A stretch of 5,404 bases of DNA from Caldifarciminota bacterium. Lineage in GTDB: Bacteria > Hydrothermota > Hydrothermia > S141-80. The stretch is from contig JALUJC010000055.1 of NCBI GenBank assembly GCA_027053375.1, positions 1-5,404 on the forward strand. Reading direction: 5' to 3'. A program made the position numbers and the translations under genes. The notes beneath the pieces were generated by a model, which had not been told where the DNA came from, searched no databases, and was given only the letters and a program-made list of their open reading frames with translations. Below, piece by piece: positions 1-5,404 of the stretch (its first letter is position 1; every line of letters starts with the position of its first letter).

Positions 1-2
1 TC

Positions 3-86
3 TCTGCTTATCGCAAACGAGCGCATGGCCTCATTAACAAATCTGCACGAAAGGGACCGAAGGGACGAATAGCACTCATTGAGTAG
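3..86 (+). other. possible C-terminal end of an upstream gene (unresolved frame)
   Basis: Two + strand frames are open from the window edge. One ends with TAG at 70-72 and gives a tail finishing in HERDRRDE. The other ends with TAG at 84-86 and gives a basic tail containing ARKGPKGRIALIE. Either could be the end of a gene that begins outside the window, and both may be chance, because codon third positions show no clear G/C preference here, unlike the genes downstream. A short imperfect tandem repeat (AAGGGAC at 51-57 and 60-66) accounts for the KGPKGR stretch in the second frame. I recognise no family. On the - strand an ATG at 24-26 could begin a divergent gene, but it lacks a well-spaced ribosome binding site. 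Confidence 0.2.
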
Positions 87-107
87 GATATATATCCTAT
101 GTAAAGT
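79..107 (+). promoter_or_regulatory. possible promoter with palindromic operator for the propeller gene
   Basis: TTGAGT (79-84) and TAAAGT (102-107) each match four of six bases of the sigma70 -35 and -10 consensus and are separated by 17 bp. The perfect palindrome at 84-99 fills almost all of the spacer, which is where many repressors and MerR-like activators bind. Transcription would begin near 114 and leave a leader of roughly 57 nt before the ATG at 171. The hexamers alone are weak. The AT-rich region offers other -10-like strings (TACTAT at 107-112, TATATT at 121-126), so the exact promoter is uncertain. Confidence 0.3.
84..99. repeat. perfect 16-bp palindrome TAGGATATATATCCTA
   Basis: The sequence equals its own reverse complement over all 16 bases. 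It lies 71 bp upstream of the ATG of the large propeller gene. No T-run follows it, so a rho-independent terminator is unlikely. A dimeric DNA-binding protein site is the more natural reading. The cognate regulator is not in the window. Confidence 0.7.
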
Positions 108-157
108 ACTATAGATCATGTATATTGGTAACAGGAACATTCAAAACCATGCAGAGT

Positions 158-163
158 GGAGGT
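158..163 (+). promoter_or_regulatory. ribosome binding site GGAGGT setting the start at 171
   Basis: GGAGGT is a near-perfect Shine-Dalgarno sequence, 7 nt before the ATG at 171-173. It decides against the in-frame GTG at 156, which would overlap this site and has only a distant AGGA (133-136, 19 nt away) upstream of it. Confidence 0.75.
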
Positions 164-170
164 CTGGCTT

Positions 171-3100
171 ATGGGATGGATCCTGGGTTTTCTGTTGATG
201 TCACCTGGACGGGTTCTTTCCCCGCGCCCCTTTTTGCTGGACTCTTTGGGCATGCGTTATGTGGGGGGATGGCAGCAGGGTCCCATGCGAGCCCTTGCAC
301 TGGATACTTCACGCCAGCTGGCCTATGTGGGAAAGGGACACCGTATGGTCGTGGTGGATCTTCAGGATTCATTACACCCACAGGAGATCAGCCATTATGA
401 CCAGATCTACGGCGGAATACGTGTTCTCCGGTATGATCCGGCAAGCCAGCGCCTGTATATGGGGGCTTCCTCAGATTTGCTCATCCTGAACCTTCGGGAT
501 TCTCTGGCGCCCACCCTCCTGGCCCATTACCCCTTCCCCCATACCATCACCGATATCACCTTTCGGGACAGCCTTCGCCTTTTCGTAGCCACCACTGATT
601 CGCTGTATATCCTGGATGTGCAGAACGTGACCAGTCCCTCGGTGCTGGGGTCGTGGGGCGACGCCTCCCCCACCCATCTCTGCACCAACCCTCCCTATAC
701 CATACGGGCAGTCAAAGTCAGGGGATCCTATGCCTTCCTCGGAATGGACTGCCGGGGTGTGATTGTGCTGGATGTGTCTGTCCCTGCAAATCCCGTGTAT
801 ATTGTCAATCCGGATTCGGTGCACACCCATTATACCTCGGATCTTGTGATCAACGGCAACGCGCTTTACAGCATTGAAGGAAATGTTCAGATTTACGATA
901 TTTCCGGCCTGCCCAGTGTGACCCACGTGGGGACCCACACAATCTGGTTTCAGTCCTTTACCAACCGTGCAGCGCTTCTGGATTCCCTGCTCGTTATCGG
1001 GGGGGTGTACGGGTTTTATGCCATGGATGTTTCCAGCCCCTTCGCCCCCTTCTCGCTGGATTCGCTAATGTGGGACCGGGTTCTGGACGTGGCCATTCAC
1101 CGCAATGTGCTGTATGCGGTCTCCCGATCCTCCGGACTCAGCCTCCATGATCTGTCCGGCGTGGAGCATTTCGTGCAGCTCTGGGTGATGAATCCGGGGC
1201 ACAATGTGTACTGGATTTCCAACCTTGTGGTACGCGATTCGCTTCTTTATGTGATCAACTCGCAGTTTACGTCCAATCCCGATCCGATGATGCTGGTGAT
1301 GAACGTCCGAAGTCCGCAAAAACCGCCGATCCTGGTGGGCATCCTTCCACGTCAGGAGTGGGATTACAACGGTTACAGCGATGCGGTTTTTAACGGTCCC
1401 ATCCTGTATATCGCGAAAGTGGACTTCCATGGAGGATCCAGCGGTGCTTTGTTTGTGGTGAACGTGGCCCGTCCAGATTCTCCCTATGTGGTGCGCAAAC
1501 TCCAGGCGGGGAACGGGATTCCTTCCGGCGTCTCCCTCAGGGACGAAACGCAGCTGCAGCGGGTGGGGAATGTGCTGTATATGCTGACGAAACCCGGAAA
1601 TTTTCTGACCTTTGATGTAACGGTGGCCGATTCGCCGGTATTTCTGGACAAGCTTAATTTGTCAAACCCTACCTGGAGCTGGTATGGCGGAACCAGCTTT
1701 CGTGTGGTGGGTCCCTATGCCTATATTGCGCGTGACACCTTTACCAATCCAAAAATAGAGAGTATGATGTGGATCGTGGACGTGTCTCGTCCGGATTCCC
1801 TTCAAATTGTTGGCGCGACCCCGGTCCTTGCCAGCGCTTCAATCAGCAGGATGGTTAAGGGGGATTCTGTGCTGTACGCGTACAGCAGGGATTCTCTCGT
1901 GGTGTTTGATGTTTCTTCTCCCCTGAATCCGGTCCGTCAAAACGTTCTGGACCTTCCAGATCTGTGCCCGGGCTGGTCCCATCCCGCCTATTCTCCGGAG
2001 GGATACCTGGCCAGCAGCAACCTGGATACTGCGTGGATAGGCCAGAGCTGTACACTGCATTTCTTCAATGTACAGCAACCCGGTCAGCCTCAGGAGGTGA
2101 TCCGGATCAAGCCTTCAGGGAGTAACCTCTACCAGGTGACCCCGTTGATCCAGGGACGGTTTATGATTGCCGCCAAAAAGGACACGTTGATCGGGTATGC
2201 CAATCCCCAGATCCCACCGCCCGCACAATCCTTTCCGATGATCTCCCATGTGAGAGCCCCGGACCTTGCCTACAGTGTGGCGCGGTATGATCACTACGCT
2301 GTGGGAGGCTACCGGACTGGTTTCCGAATCTGGGACATCCTGGATCCTGCAAATCCTGTGGTGGTCTCTTTTGTCTCTCTTCCCGCCCCTGTGGTGGACC
2401 TTGAAGTGAAGGATACACTGTTGTTTGCTCTTGTCAAATGGGGCCCAGCGGGCACGCCTGATCAGAACGCCCTGTATGTGTATTCCATCCGCAATCCTGC
2501 AAGTCCGGTGTTGCTGGACAGCCTTTCCAACCTCAGGGAGCCTGCCGACGTGGAGATTCAGGACACCGTGGCTTATCTGGCCGATGCCTTTGCCGACAGT
2601 CTTTTTCTGATCGCCATCTCTCATCCTGACACCCTGCAGGTGATCCAGTCTCTTTACCTTGGAGATCATCCATCGTCGGTTTCCGTCCGGGGGCGCCTGG
2701 TTTACGTGGGTGGGTTCACAAAAATTTTCAGGGTGAGTGTGGCAGATCCAGCCCATCCCCAGCTACTGGACTGGGTGATCGTCAAGTCCAACTCACCGGT
2801 ACCGGTGCTGGTCAAAGCGAAAGATACCTCACTGGTCTATGCACTGGATACCGATTCGTCGCTGCTCAAGATTTACGTTTTCCCTTCTACCGGTTGGCCA
2901 TTCCTCGCGGGCACCTATTCATTTTCCTCCCATGCGAACCGCATGATTCTGTCACCACCCTATCTGTTTGTGGGGACCCGTGGTGCTCTGCGCGCTCTGG
3001 ACGTGTCCGATTCCTCCGCACCCCAGGAAGCGGGGTACTATGTGTTTGACGGCAATGTGAAGGATCTGGCATTCAATGGCAACGAGGTGCTGGCGATCAC

Positions 3101-3386
3101 CGAGTGGAATGGACTGCATATCTTTGAGGTGCTCTTTGCCACAGGAACGGCAGAAGAAAGAAGCCCGCATCCTGACCGTCTCTTTCAGGTGATGCCCGGG
3201 GGGGTACGTTTGCTCCCCACGCGTCATTCCAGAGGATGGCTTGTTTTTATGGATGTTCTGGGTCGTCGTGTCCGGCGCGTCTCACTTACCGGAAGGCCGC
3301 AAACCATCTGGCTGGTCCCCGGCATGTATTTCTGGCGGCTGGAAGGTCCCATCCGTCGGAGGGGTCGGCTTGTGATTGTGCGGTAG
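171..3386 (+). CDS. large LVIVD-repeat beta-propeller protein with T9SS-like C-terminal sorting domain
   Basis: The gene encodes 1071 residues from the ATG at 171, supported by GGAGGT at 158-163. The N-terminus has a short hydrophobic stretch (residues 3-10, WILGFLLM). It resembles a signal peptide but lacks a basic n-region and an obvious A-x-A cleavage site. Residues ~45-990 consist of about 21 degenerate repeats averaging ~46 residues, each with a DSLLYV-like strand followed by a [hydrophobic]4-DVS-x-P-x-x-P motif (for example VVFDVSSPLNP). This is the LVIVD repeat pattern of beta-propellers. Motif D/N positions include 63, 149, 201, 286, 482, 537, 580, 722 and 944. Residues ~1000-1071 (MDVLGRRVRRVSL, then GMYFWRLEG, ending RLVIVR) match the shape of type IX secretion (Por) sorting tails or FlgD-like Ig modules. 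The only four cysteines (171, 194, 599, 627) may form two disulfides. No catalytic motif is visible. The protein is probably exported and cell-surface or extracellular; its ligand is unknown. Confidence 0.88.
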   Translation: MGWILGFLLMSPGRVLSPRPFLLDSLGMRYVGGWQQGPMRALALDTSRQLAYVGKGHRMVVVDLQDSLHPQEISHYDQIYGGIRVLRYDPASQRLYMGASSDLLILNLRDSLAPTLLAHYPFPHTITDITFRDSLRLFVATTDSLYILDVQNVTSPSVLGSWGDASPTHLCTNPPYTIRAVKVRGSYAFLGMDCRGVIVLDVSVPANPVYIVNPDSVHTHYTSDLVINGNALYSIEGNVQIYDISGLPSVTHVGTHTIWFQSFTNRAALLDSLLVIGGVYGFYAMDVSSPFAPFSLDSLMWDRVLDVAIHRNVLYAVSRSSGLSLHDLSGVEHFVQLWVMNPGHNVYWISNLVVRDSLLYVINSQFTSNPDPMMLVMNVRSPQKPPILVGILPRQEWDYNGYSDAVFNGPILYIAKVDFHGGSSGALFVVNVARPDSPYVVRKLQAGNGIPSGVSLRDETQLQRVGNVLYMLTKPGNFLTFDVTVADSPVFLDKLNLSNPTWSWYGGTSFRVVGPYAYIARDTFTNPKIESMMWIVDVSRPDSLQIVGATPVLASASISRMVKGDSVLYAYSRDSLVVFDVSSPLNPVRQNVLDLPDLCPGWSHPAYSPEGYLASSNLDTAWIGQSCTLHFFNVQQPGQPQEVIRIKPSGSNLYQVTPLIQGRFMIAAKKDTLIGYANPQIPPPAQSFPMISHVRAPDLAYSVARYDHYAVGGYRTGFRIWDILDPANPVVVSFVSLPAPVVDLEVKDTLLFALVKWGPAGTPDQNALYVYSIRNPASPVLLDSLSNLREPADVEIQDTVAYLADAFADSLFLIAISHPDTLQVIQSLYLGDHPSSVSVRGRLVYVGGFTKIFRVSVADPAHPQLLDWVIVKSNSPVPVLVKAKDTSLVYALDTDSSLLKIYVFPSTGWPFLAGTYSFSSHANRMILSPPYLFVGTRGALRALDVSDSSAPQEAGYYVFDGNVKDLAFNGNEVLAITEWNGLHIFEVLFATGTAEERSPHPDRLFQVMPGGVRLLPTRHSRGWLVFMDVLGRRVRRVSLTGRPQTIWLVPGMYFWRLEGPIRRRGRLVIVR

Positions 3387-3412
3387 GCGATTTGCCCTGT
3401 TTGTGCTTTCCG

Positions 3413-3425
3413 TTCCTGTCAGGAA
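3413..3425 (+). repeat. short inverted repeat TTCCTG-T-CAGGAA
   Basis: A 13-nt inverted repeat lies 27 nt after the stop codon of the propeller gene. As RNA it could form a 5-bp stem with a GUC triloop. No T-run follows, so it would be a poor intrinsic terminator on its own. It may serve as an end-of-mRNA hairpin or have no function. Confidence 0.35.
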
Positions 3426-3430
3426 GGGTG

Positions 3431-3453
3431 AAGGGAAGGGTCCCTGTTCCCTT
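3431..3453 (+). repeat. inverted repeat AAGGGAA...TTCCCTT overlapping the trpS -35 element
   Basis: AAGGGAA (3431-3437) and TTCCCTT (3447-3453) are exact reverse complements separated by 9 nt. The right arm shares its last two bases with the TTGACA box at 3452-3457. It could act as a terminator-like hairpin for the upstream transcript, though it lacks the T-run, or as an operator at the trpS promoter. The sequence does not decide between these. Confidence 0.4.
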
Positions 3454-3480
3454 GACAGACCTATATGCCAAACGTACAAT
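3452..3480 (+). promoter_or_regulatory. strong sigma70-type promoter for trpS-ribE
   Basis: TTGACA (3452-3457) is a perfect -35 hexamer. TACAAT (3475-3480) matches five of six bases of the -10 consensus. The spacer is exactly 17 bp. The normal start window is 6-8 nt after the -10 box, so transcription would begin at G3486 or A3488. A3488 is the first base of the trpS ATG. The promoter should drive trpS and the closely following ribE. Confidence 0.75.
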
Positions 3481-3487
3481 TCCCGGC

Positions 3488-4684
3488 ATGGAAGAACGGC
3501 CTCGTGTGCTGTCCGGCGCCCGCCCCACGGGACGTCTGCATCTGGGACACCTGTGGGGAGTGCTGGCGAACTGGAAAAAGCTCCAGGAAACCTACGCCTG
3601 TTATTTCTTCATTGCCGACTGGCATGCGCTGACGGAGGATCCCCGAAAGAGCCTGGAATTTCGCACACTCATAGAGGAAATTGTCATGGACTGGCTTACG
3701 GCCGGGGTGGATCCGGATCGCGCGGTGCTGTTCGTTCAGTCCTGGGTCCCGGAACACGTGGAACTGCACATGGTGTTTTCCATGCTGGTTCATCTTTCCC
3801 GGTTGCTCCGGATGCCCACGCTCAAGGAGCATGTGGCCTCCCTGCGTACGGAGGAATTCCGCGGGACACGGAAAGGGGAGCTGGATCGTGCCACCCGGGA
3901 GGCTGTCCAGCATGTGCTTCAACGGTACCCTGATCTGGTGGAACACCCGGACCGACAGTCCATTCTGACGGCCGAGGCCAAACAGATCTTTCTCCAGACC
4001 CTGAAAGATGCCGTGGAGGATGAGGAGGAGGAACTGTCCTATGGGCATCTGGTGAGCTACGGTCGTCTCGGCTATCCGGTGTTGCAATCCGCCGATGTTC
4101 TTCTGTACCGTCCCCGATTCGTTCCGGTGGGTGAAGATCAGCTGTCCCACCTGGAGCTGACCCGGGAAATCGCACGGCGTTTTAACCGTACCTACAAAAC
4201 CCGCGTTTTCCCCATTCCAAAGCCTCTGCTCACCGACTTTCCGAAGGTTCCCGGGACAGACGGTCGGAAAATGTCCAAAAGTTATGGCAACACCATTTTG
4301 ATCGGGGAAGACCGGGAAACGCTGGAGAAAAAAATCCGGCGGATGTATACGGATCCACAAAAGATCCGGAAAACCGACCCGGGGCGGCCGGAGATCTGTC
4401 CGGTTTTTCAGCTGCACCGGATGGTGACACCGGAGGGAGAACAGCAGACCATTGCGGAGGATTGTCGGGCCGGTGCGCTGGGGTGTGTGGTGTGTAAGGG
4501 TATGCTGGCGGAACGGATGGAAGCCTTTATGGCACCCCTTCGGGAACGCCGTCTTGCCCTGGAGCGGGAACGGGATACGGTCTGGGACCGGCTACGGGAA
4601 GGCACCCGGAAAGCACGGGCGCTGGCACAGGAGACCATGCGTCAGGTGCGTGCGGCCATGGGGATGCCGGAGCCTCCAGCTTAG
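3488..4684 (+). CDS. trpS: tryptophanyl-tRNA synthetase with Fe-S cluster motif and extra insertion
   Basis: This class I aminoacyl-tRNA synthetase charges tRNA-Trp using ATP in the cytoplasm. The protein is 398 residues. The HIGH-type signature is HLGH at 18-21, preceded by LSGARPTG as usual in TrpRS. PVLQSADVLLY (197-207) and VPVGEDQLSHLELTREIA (212-229) are the conserved active-site segments, and KMSKS is at 261-265. The C-terminal helical region with APLRERR is typical. Cysteines 304, 326, 333 and 336 give C-x21-C-x6-C-x2-C, nearly the [4Fe-4S] motif known from Thermotoga maritima TrpRS (C-x22-C-x6-C-x2-C). Ordinary TrpRS is about 320-350 residues; the excess is an insertion at ~117-185 ending in an acidic run (EDEEEEL, 177-183). 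The ATG at 3488 fits the family N-terminus. It has no Shine-Dalgarno and sits right after a promoter. The frame stays open upstream to 3236, but that part overlaps the propeller gene and does not resemble TrpRS. ribE follows after 2 nt. Confidence 0.96.
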   Translation: MEERPRVLSGARPTGRLHLGHLWGVLANWKKLQETYACYFFIADWHALTEDPRKSLEFRTLIEEIVMDWLTAGVDPDRAVLFVQSWVPEHVELHMVFSMLVHLSRLLRMPTLKEHVASLRTEEFRGTRKGELDRATREAVQHVLQRYPDLVEHPDRQSILTAEAKQIFLQTLKDAVEDEEEELSYGHLVSYGRLGYPVLQSADVLLYRPRFVPVGEDQLSHLELTREIARRFNRTYKTRVFPIPKPLLTDFPKVPGTDGRKMSKSYGNTILIGEDRETLEKKIRRMYTDPQKIRKTDPGRPEICPVFQLHRMVTPEGEQQTIAEDCRAGALGCVVCKGMLAERMEAFMAPLRERRLALERERDTVWDRLREGTRKARALAQETMRQVRAAMGMPEPPA

Positions 4685-4686
4685 AC

Positions 4687-5292
4687 ATGTTTACCGGAAT
4701 TGTGGAAACCACAGGGGTGATTCGGCAGGTAAAGCCTGCAAATCCCGGGGTACGTTTGTGGATTGAGGCGTCCTTTTCCGGGGAACTCGCACCCGGAGGG
4801 TCGGTGGCGGTGGATGGGGCGTGTCTTACGGTGGAAGCTGTTCAGGAGGGATGTTTTCTGGTCTTTCTTTCGCCGGAAACACTCCAGCGCACACGGTTTG
4901 GTGAGGTGGACCTTCCGGGTCTTGTGGTCAATCTTGAACGACCCCTTCGTGTGGGAGACGAACTGGGTGGACACTGGGTTCTGGGTCACGTGGATGGCGT
5001 GGGTACGGTTCGCACGGTGGTGGATCAGAAAGAGGGTCGATGGCTGGAAGTGGAGCTTCCCGAGTCGGTTCACCCGGCGCTGGTGATTGAAAAGGGTTCC
5101 ATTGCAGTGAACGGTGTTTCGCTGACCATCAACCAACTGCTGAACCGGCGCCTTCAAATTCAGTTGATCCCCTATACGCTGGAACGCACCAATCTGTCCC
5201 TGCTGGAGCCCGGAGATCGGGTGAACCTTGAACTGGATATGATCGGGAAGTATGTGATCCGTTACATGGAGGCATTGCATCCGGCTGGCTGA
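4687..5292 (+). CDS. ribE: riboflavin synthase alpha chain
   Basis: The enzyme converts two molecules of 6,7-dimethyl-8-ribityllumazine into riboflavin and a pyrimidine, the last step of riboflavin synthesis; the family is a cytoplasmic homotrimer. The 201-residue length is normal. The N-terminus MFTGIVE is diagnostic. The internal duplication is visible: SVAVDGACLTV (39-49) in domain 1 corresponds to SIAVNGVSLTI (138-148) in domain 2. Other family motifs are GGHWVLGHVDG (94-104), IPYTLERTNL (161-170, where many members have His for Tyr163) and GDRVNLELD (176-184) followed by KYV. The gene begins 2 nt after the trpS stop with only a poor, distant GGAG (4669-4672), so translational coupling to trpS is likely. 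No FMN riboswitch is present between the genes. The gene is also called ribC in some genomes. The other riboflavin genes are not here. Confidence 0.96.
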   Translation: MFTGIVETTGVIRQVKPANPGVRLWIEASFSGELAPGGSVAVDGACLTVEAVQEGCFLVFLSPETLQRTRFGEVDLPGLVVNLERPLRVGDELGGHWVLGHVDGVGTVRTVVDQKEGRWLEVELPESVHPALVIEKGSIAVNGVSLTINQLLNRRLQIQLIPYTLERTNLSLLEPGDRVNLELDMIGKYVIRYMEALHPAG

Positions 5293-5404
5293 CCGTTCCA
5301 TCGCCCTGTCTGCAGGATTTCTCTGGGAAACGCCCATTGAACCTTACATCCCGGTTTTTCGGAAAGCCGGATTTTCCCTGCTGGAACTTGTGTTCACCCG
5401 GGAA
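5258..5404 (+). other. open frame resembling the C-terminal end of a PrmA-type methyltransferase (no start codon; runs off the window)
   Basis: The +1 frame relative to ribE is open from just after a TGA at 5255-5257 to the window end (49 codons). It overlaps the last 35 bases of ribE. Residues 14-28 (SIALSAGFLWETPIE) and 34-43 (FRKAGFSLLE) look like the last strand-helix-strand of PrmA, the ribosomal protein L11 methyltransferase, where a SGFL-type strand is followed by a helix, an AGF turn and a closing strand. No ATG, GTG or TTG begins this frame. A good GGAGG (5268-5272) lies before an ATC at 5279 (6 nt) and a CTG at 5285 (12 nt). It may be a remnant of a decayed gene, a gene with a rare start codon, or a frameshift in the assembly. 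The family assignment rests on about 40 residues and is tentative. A third frame is also open here but does not look like protein. Confidence 0.35.

Larger units (their letters stand above)
3387..3487. other. intergenic region with inverted repeats and trpS promoter
   Basis: This is the only sizeable gap between genes. It contains a small inverted repeat, a longer one that touches the -35 element, and a strong promoter ending just before trpS. The middle part (3421-3440) is purine-rich with repeated GAAGGG-like units. No T-box-like or tRNA-like structure fits in the space available. Confidence 0.6.

Noticed and set aside
156..170. GTG start at 156 for the propeller protein
   Set aside because: This segment contains the GGAGGT that serves the ATG at 171, and there is no usable ribosome binding site before the GTG.
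125..400. 91-codon + strand frame at the start of the propeller gene
   Set aside because: It is out of frame with a clearly coding repeat protein, its composition is unlike a real protein, and it resembles no family I recognise.
471..938. Long - strand frames across the propeller gene (also 1065-1430 and 2115-2756)
   Set aside because: They mirror the codon pattern of the + strand repeats, are rich in His/Gly/Arg/Ile typical of antisense shadows, and show no domain.
3236..3487. Upstream extension of the trpS frame to an ATG at 3236
   Set aside because: It overlaps the propeller gene by about 150 bases, does not resemble TrpRS, and the family N-terminus fits the ATG at 3488, which also has a promoter immediately before it.
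3387..3487. T-box or trp leader attenuator before trpS
   Set aside because: The predicted transcript starts at or within 2 nt of the ATG, leaving no leader, and no Trp-codon-rich peptide or T-box core is present.
3461..4417. 318-codon - strand frame opposite trpS
   Set aside because: It lies fully opposite a well-conserved synthetase and has no recognisable motif or ribosome binding site.
4600..4686. FMN riboswitch before ribE
   Set aside because: The gap is 2 nt and the preceding bases are coding sequence of the conserved TrpRS C-terminus.
4681..5337. 218-codon - strand frame opposite ribE
   Set aside because: It is the antisense shadow of riboflavin synthase; no family resemblance is seen.
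1..5404. CRISPR array, insertion sequence, tRNA or rRNA
   Set aside because: I saw no regularly spaced identical repeats, no terminal inverted repeats with a transposase, and no cloverleaf or rRNA-like segments.

Overview
The window holds three complete genes, all on the + strand: a very large secreted-type beta-propeller protein, tryptophanyl-tRNA synthetase (trpS) and riboflavin synthase alpha chain (ribE). Short partially readable stretches lie at both edges. The organism is clearly bacterial. The first protein ends in a module resembling type IX secretion (Por) C-terminal sorting domains, and its body is built of LVIVD-type repeats. That combination is common in Bacteroidota/FCB-group bacteria and in candidate phyla such as WOR-3-like lineages. 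The TrpRS carries a four-cysteine iron-sulfur motif of the kind described in Thermotoga maritima, which hints at an anaerobic and perhaps thermophilic lifestyle. None of this fixes the phylum.

Layout. Positions 1-170 are an AT-richer intergenic leader. It may hold the end of an upstream gene, and it contains a perfect 16-bp palindrome inside a weak promoter-like arrangement, then a strong ribosome binding site. Positions 171-3386 encode the 1071-residue propeller protein, with about 21 degenerate repeats of ~46 residues, two cysteine pairs and a sorting-like tail. Positions 3387-3487 are a short intergenic region with two inverted repeats and an excellent sigma70-type promoter (TTGACA-N17-TACAAT). 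The -10 box lies only 7 nt before the trpS ATG, so trpS is predicted to be read from a leaderless or nearly leaderless mRNA. Positions 3488-4684 are trpS, and ribE follows after 2 nt (4687-5292), so the two form an operon. After ribE, an open frame with no normal start codon (5258 to the window end) reads like the C-terminal end of a PrmA-type (ribosomal protein L11) methyltransferase.

The propeller protein is probably an exported product and an independent transcription unit. trpS and ribE are housekeeping genes (tRNA charging; last step of riboflavin synthesis) with no direct biochemical link. I see no defence system, mobile element, CRISPR array or RNA gene. The observations most worth following are the leaderless-type trpS promoter, the Fe-S cluster TrpRS with its extra ~70-residue acidic insertion, the possible 3 x 7-blade architecture with disulfides at equivalent blade positions, and the start-less methyltransferase-like tail after ribE.
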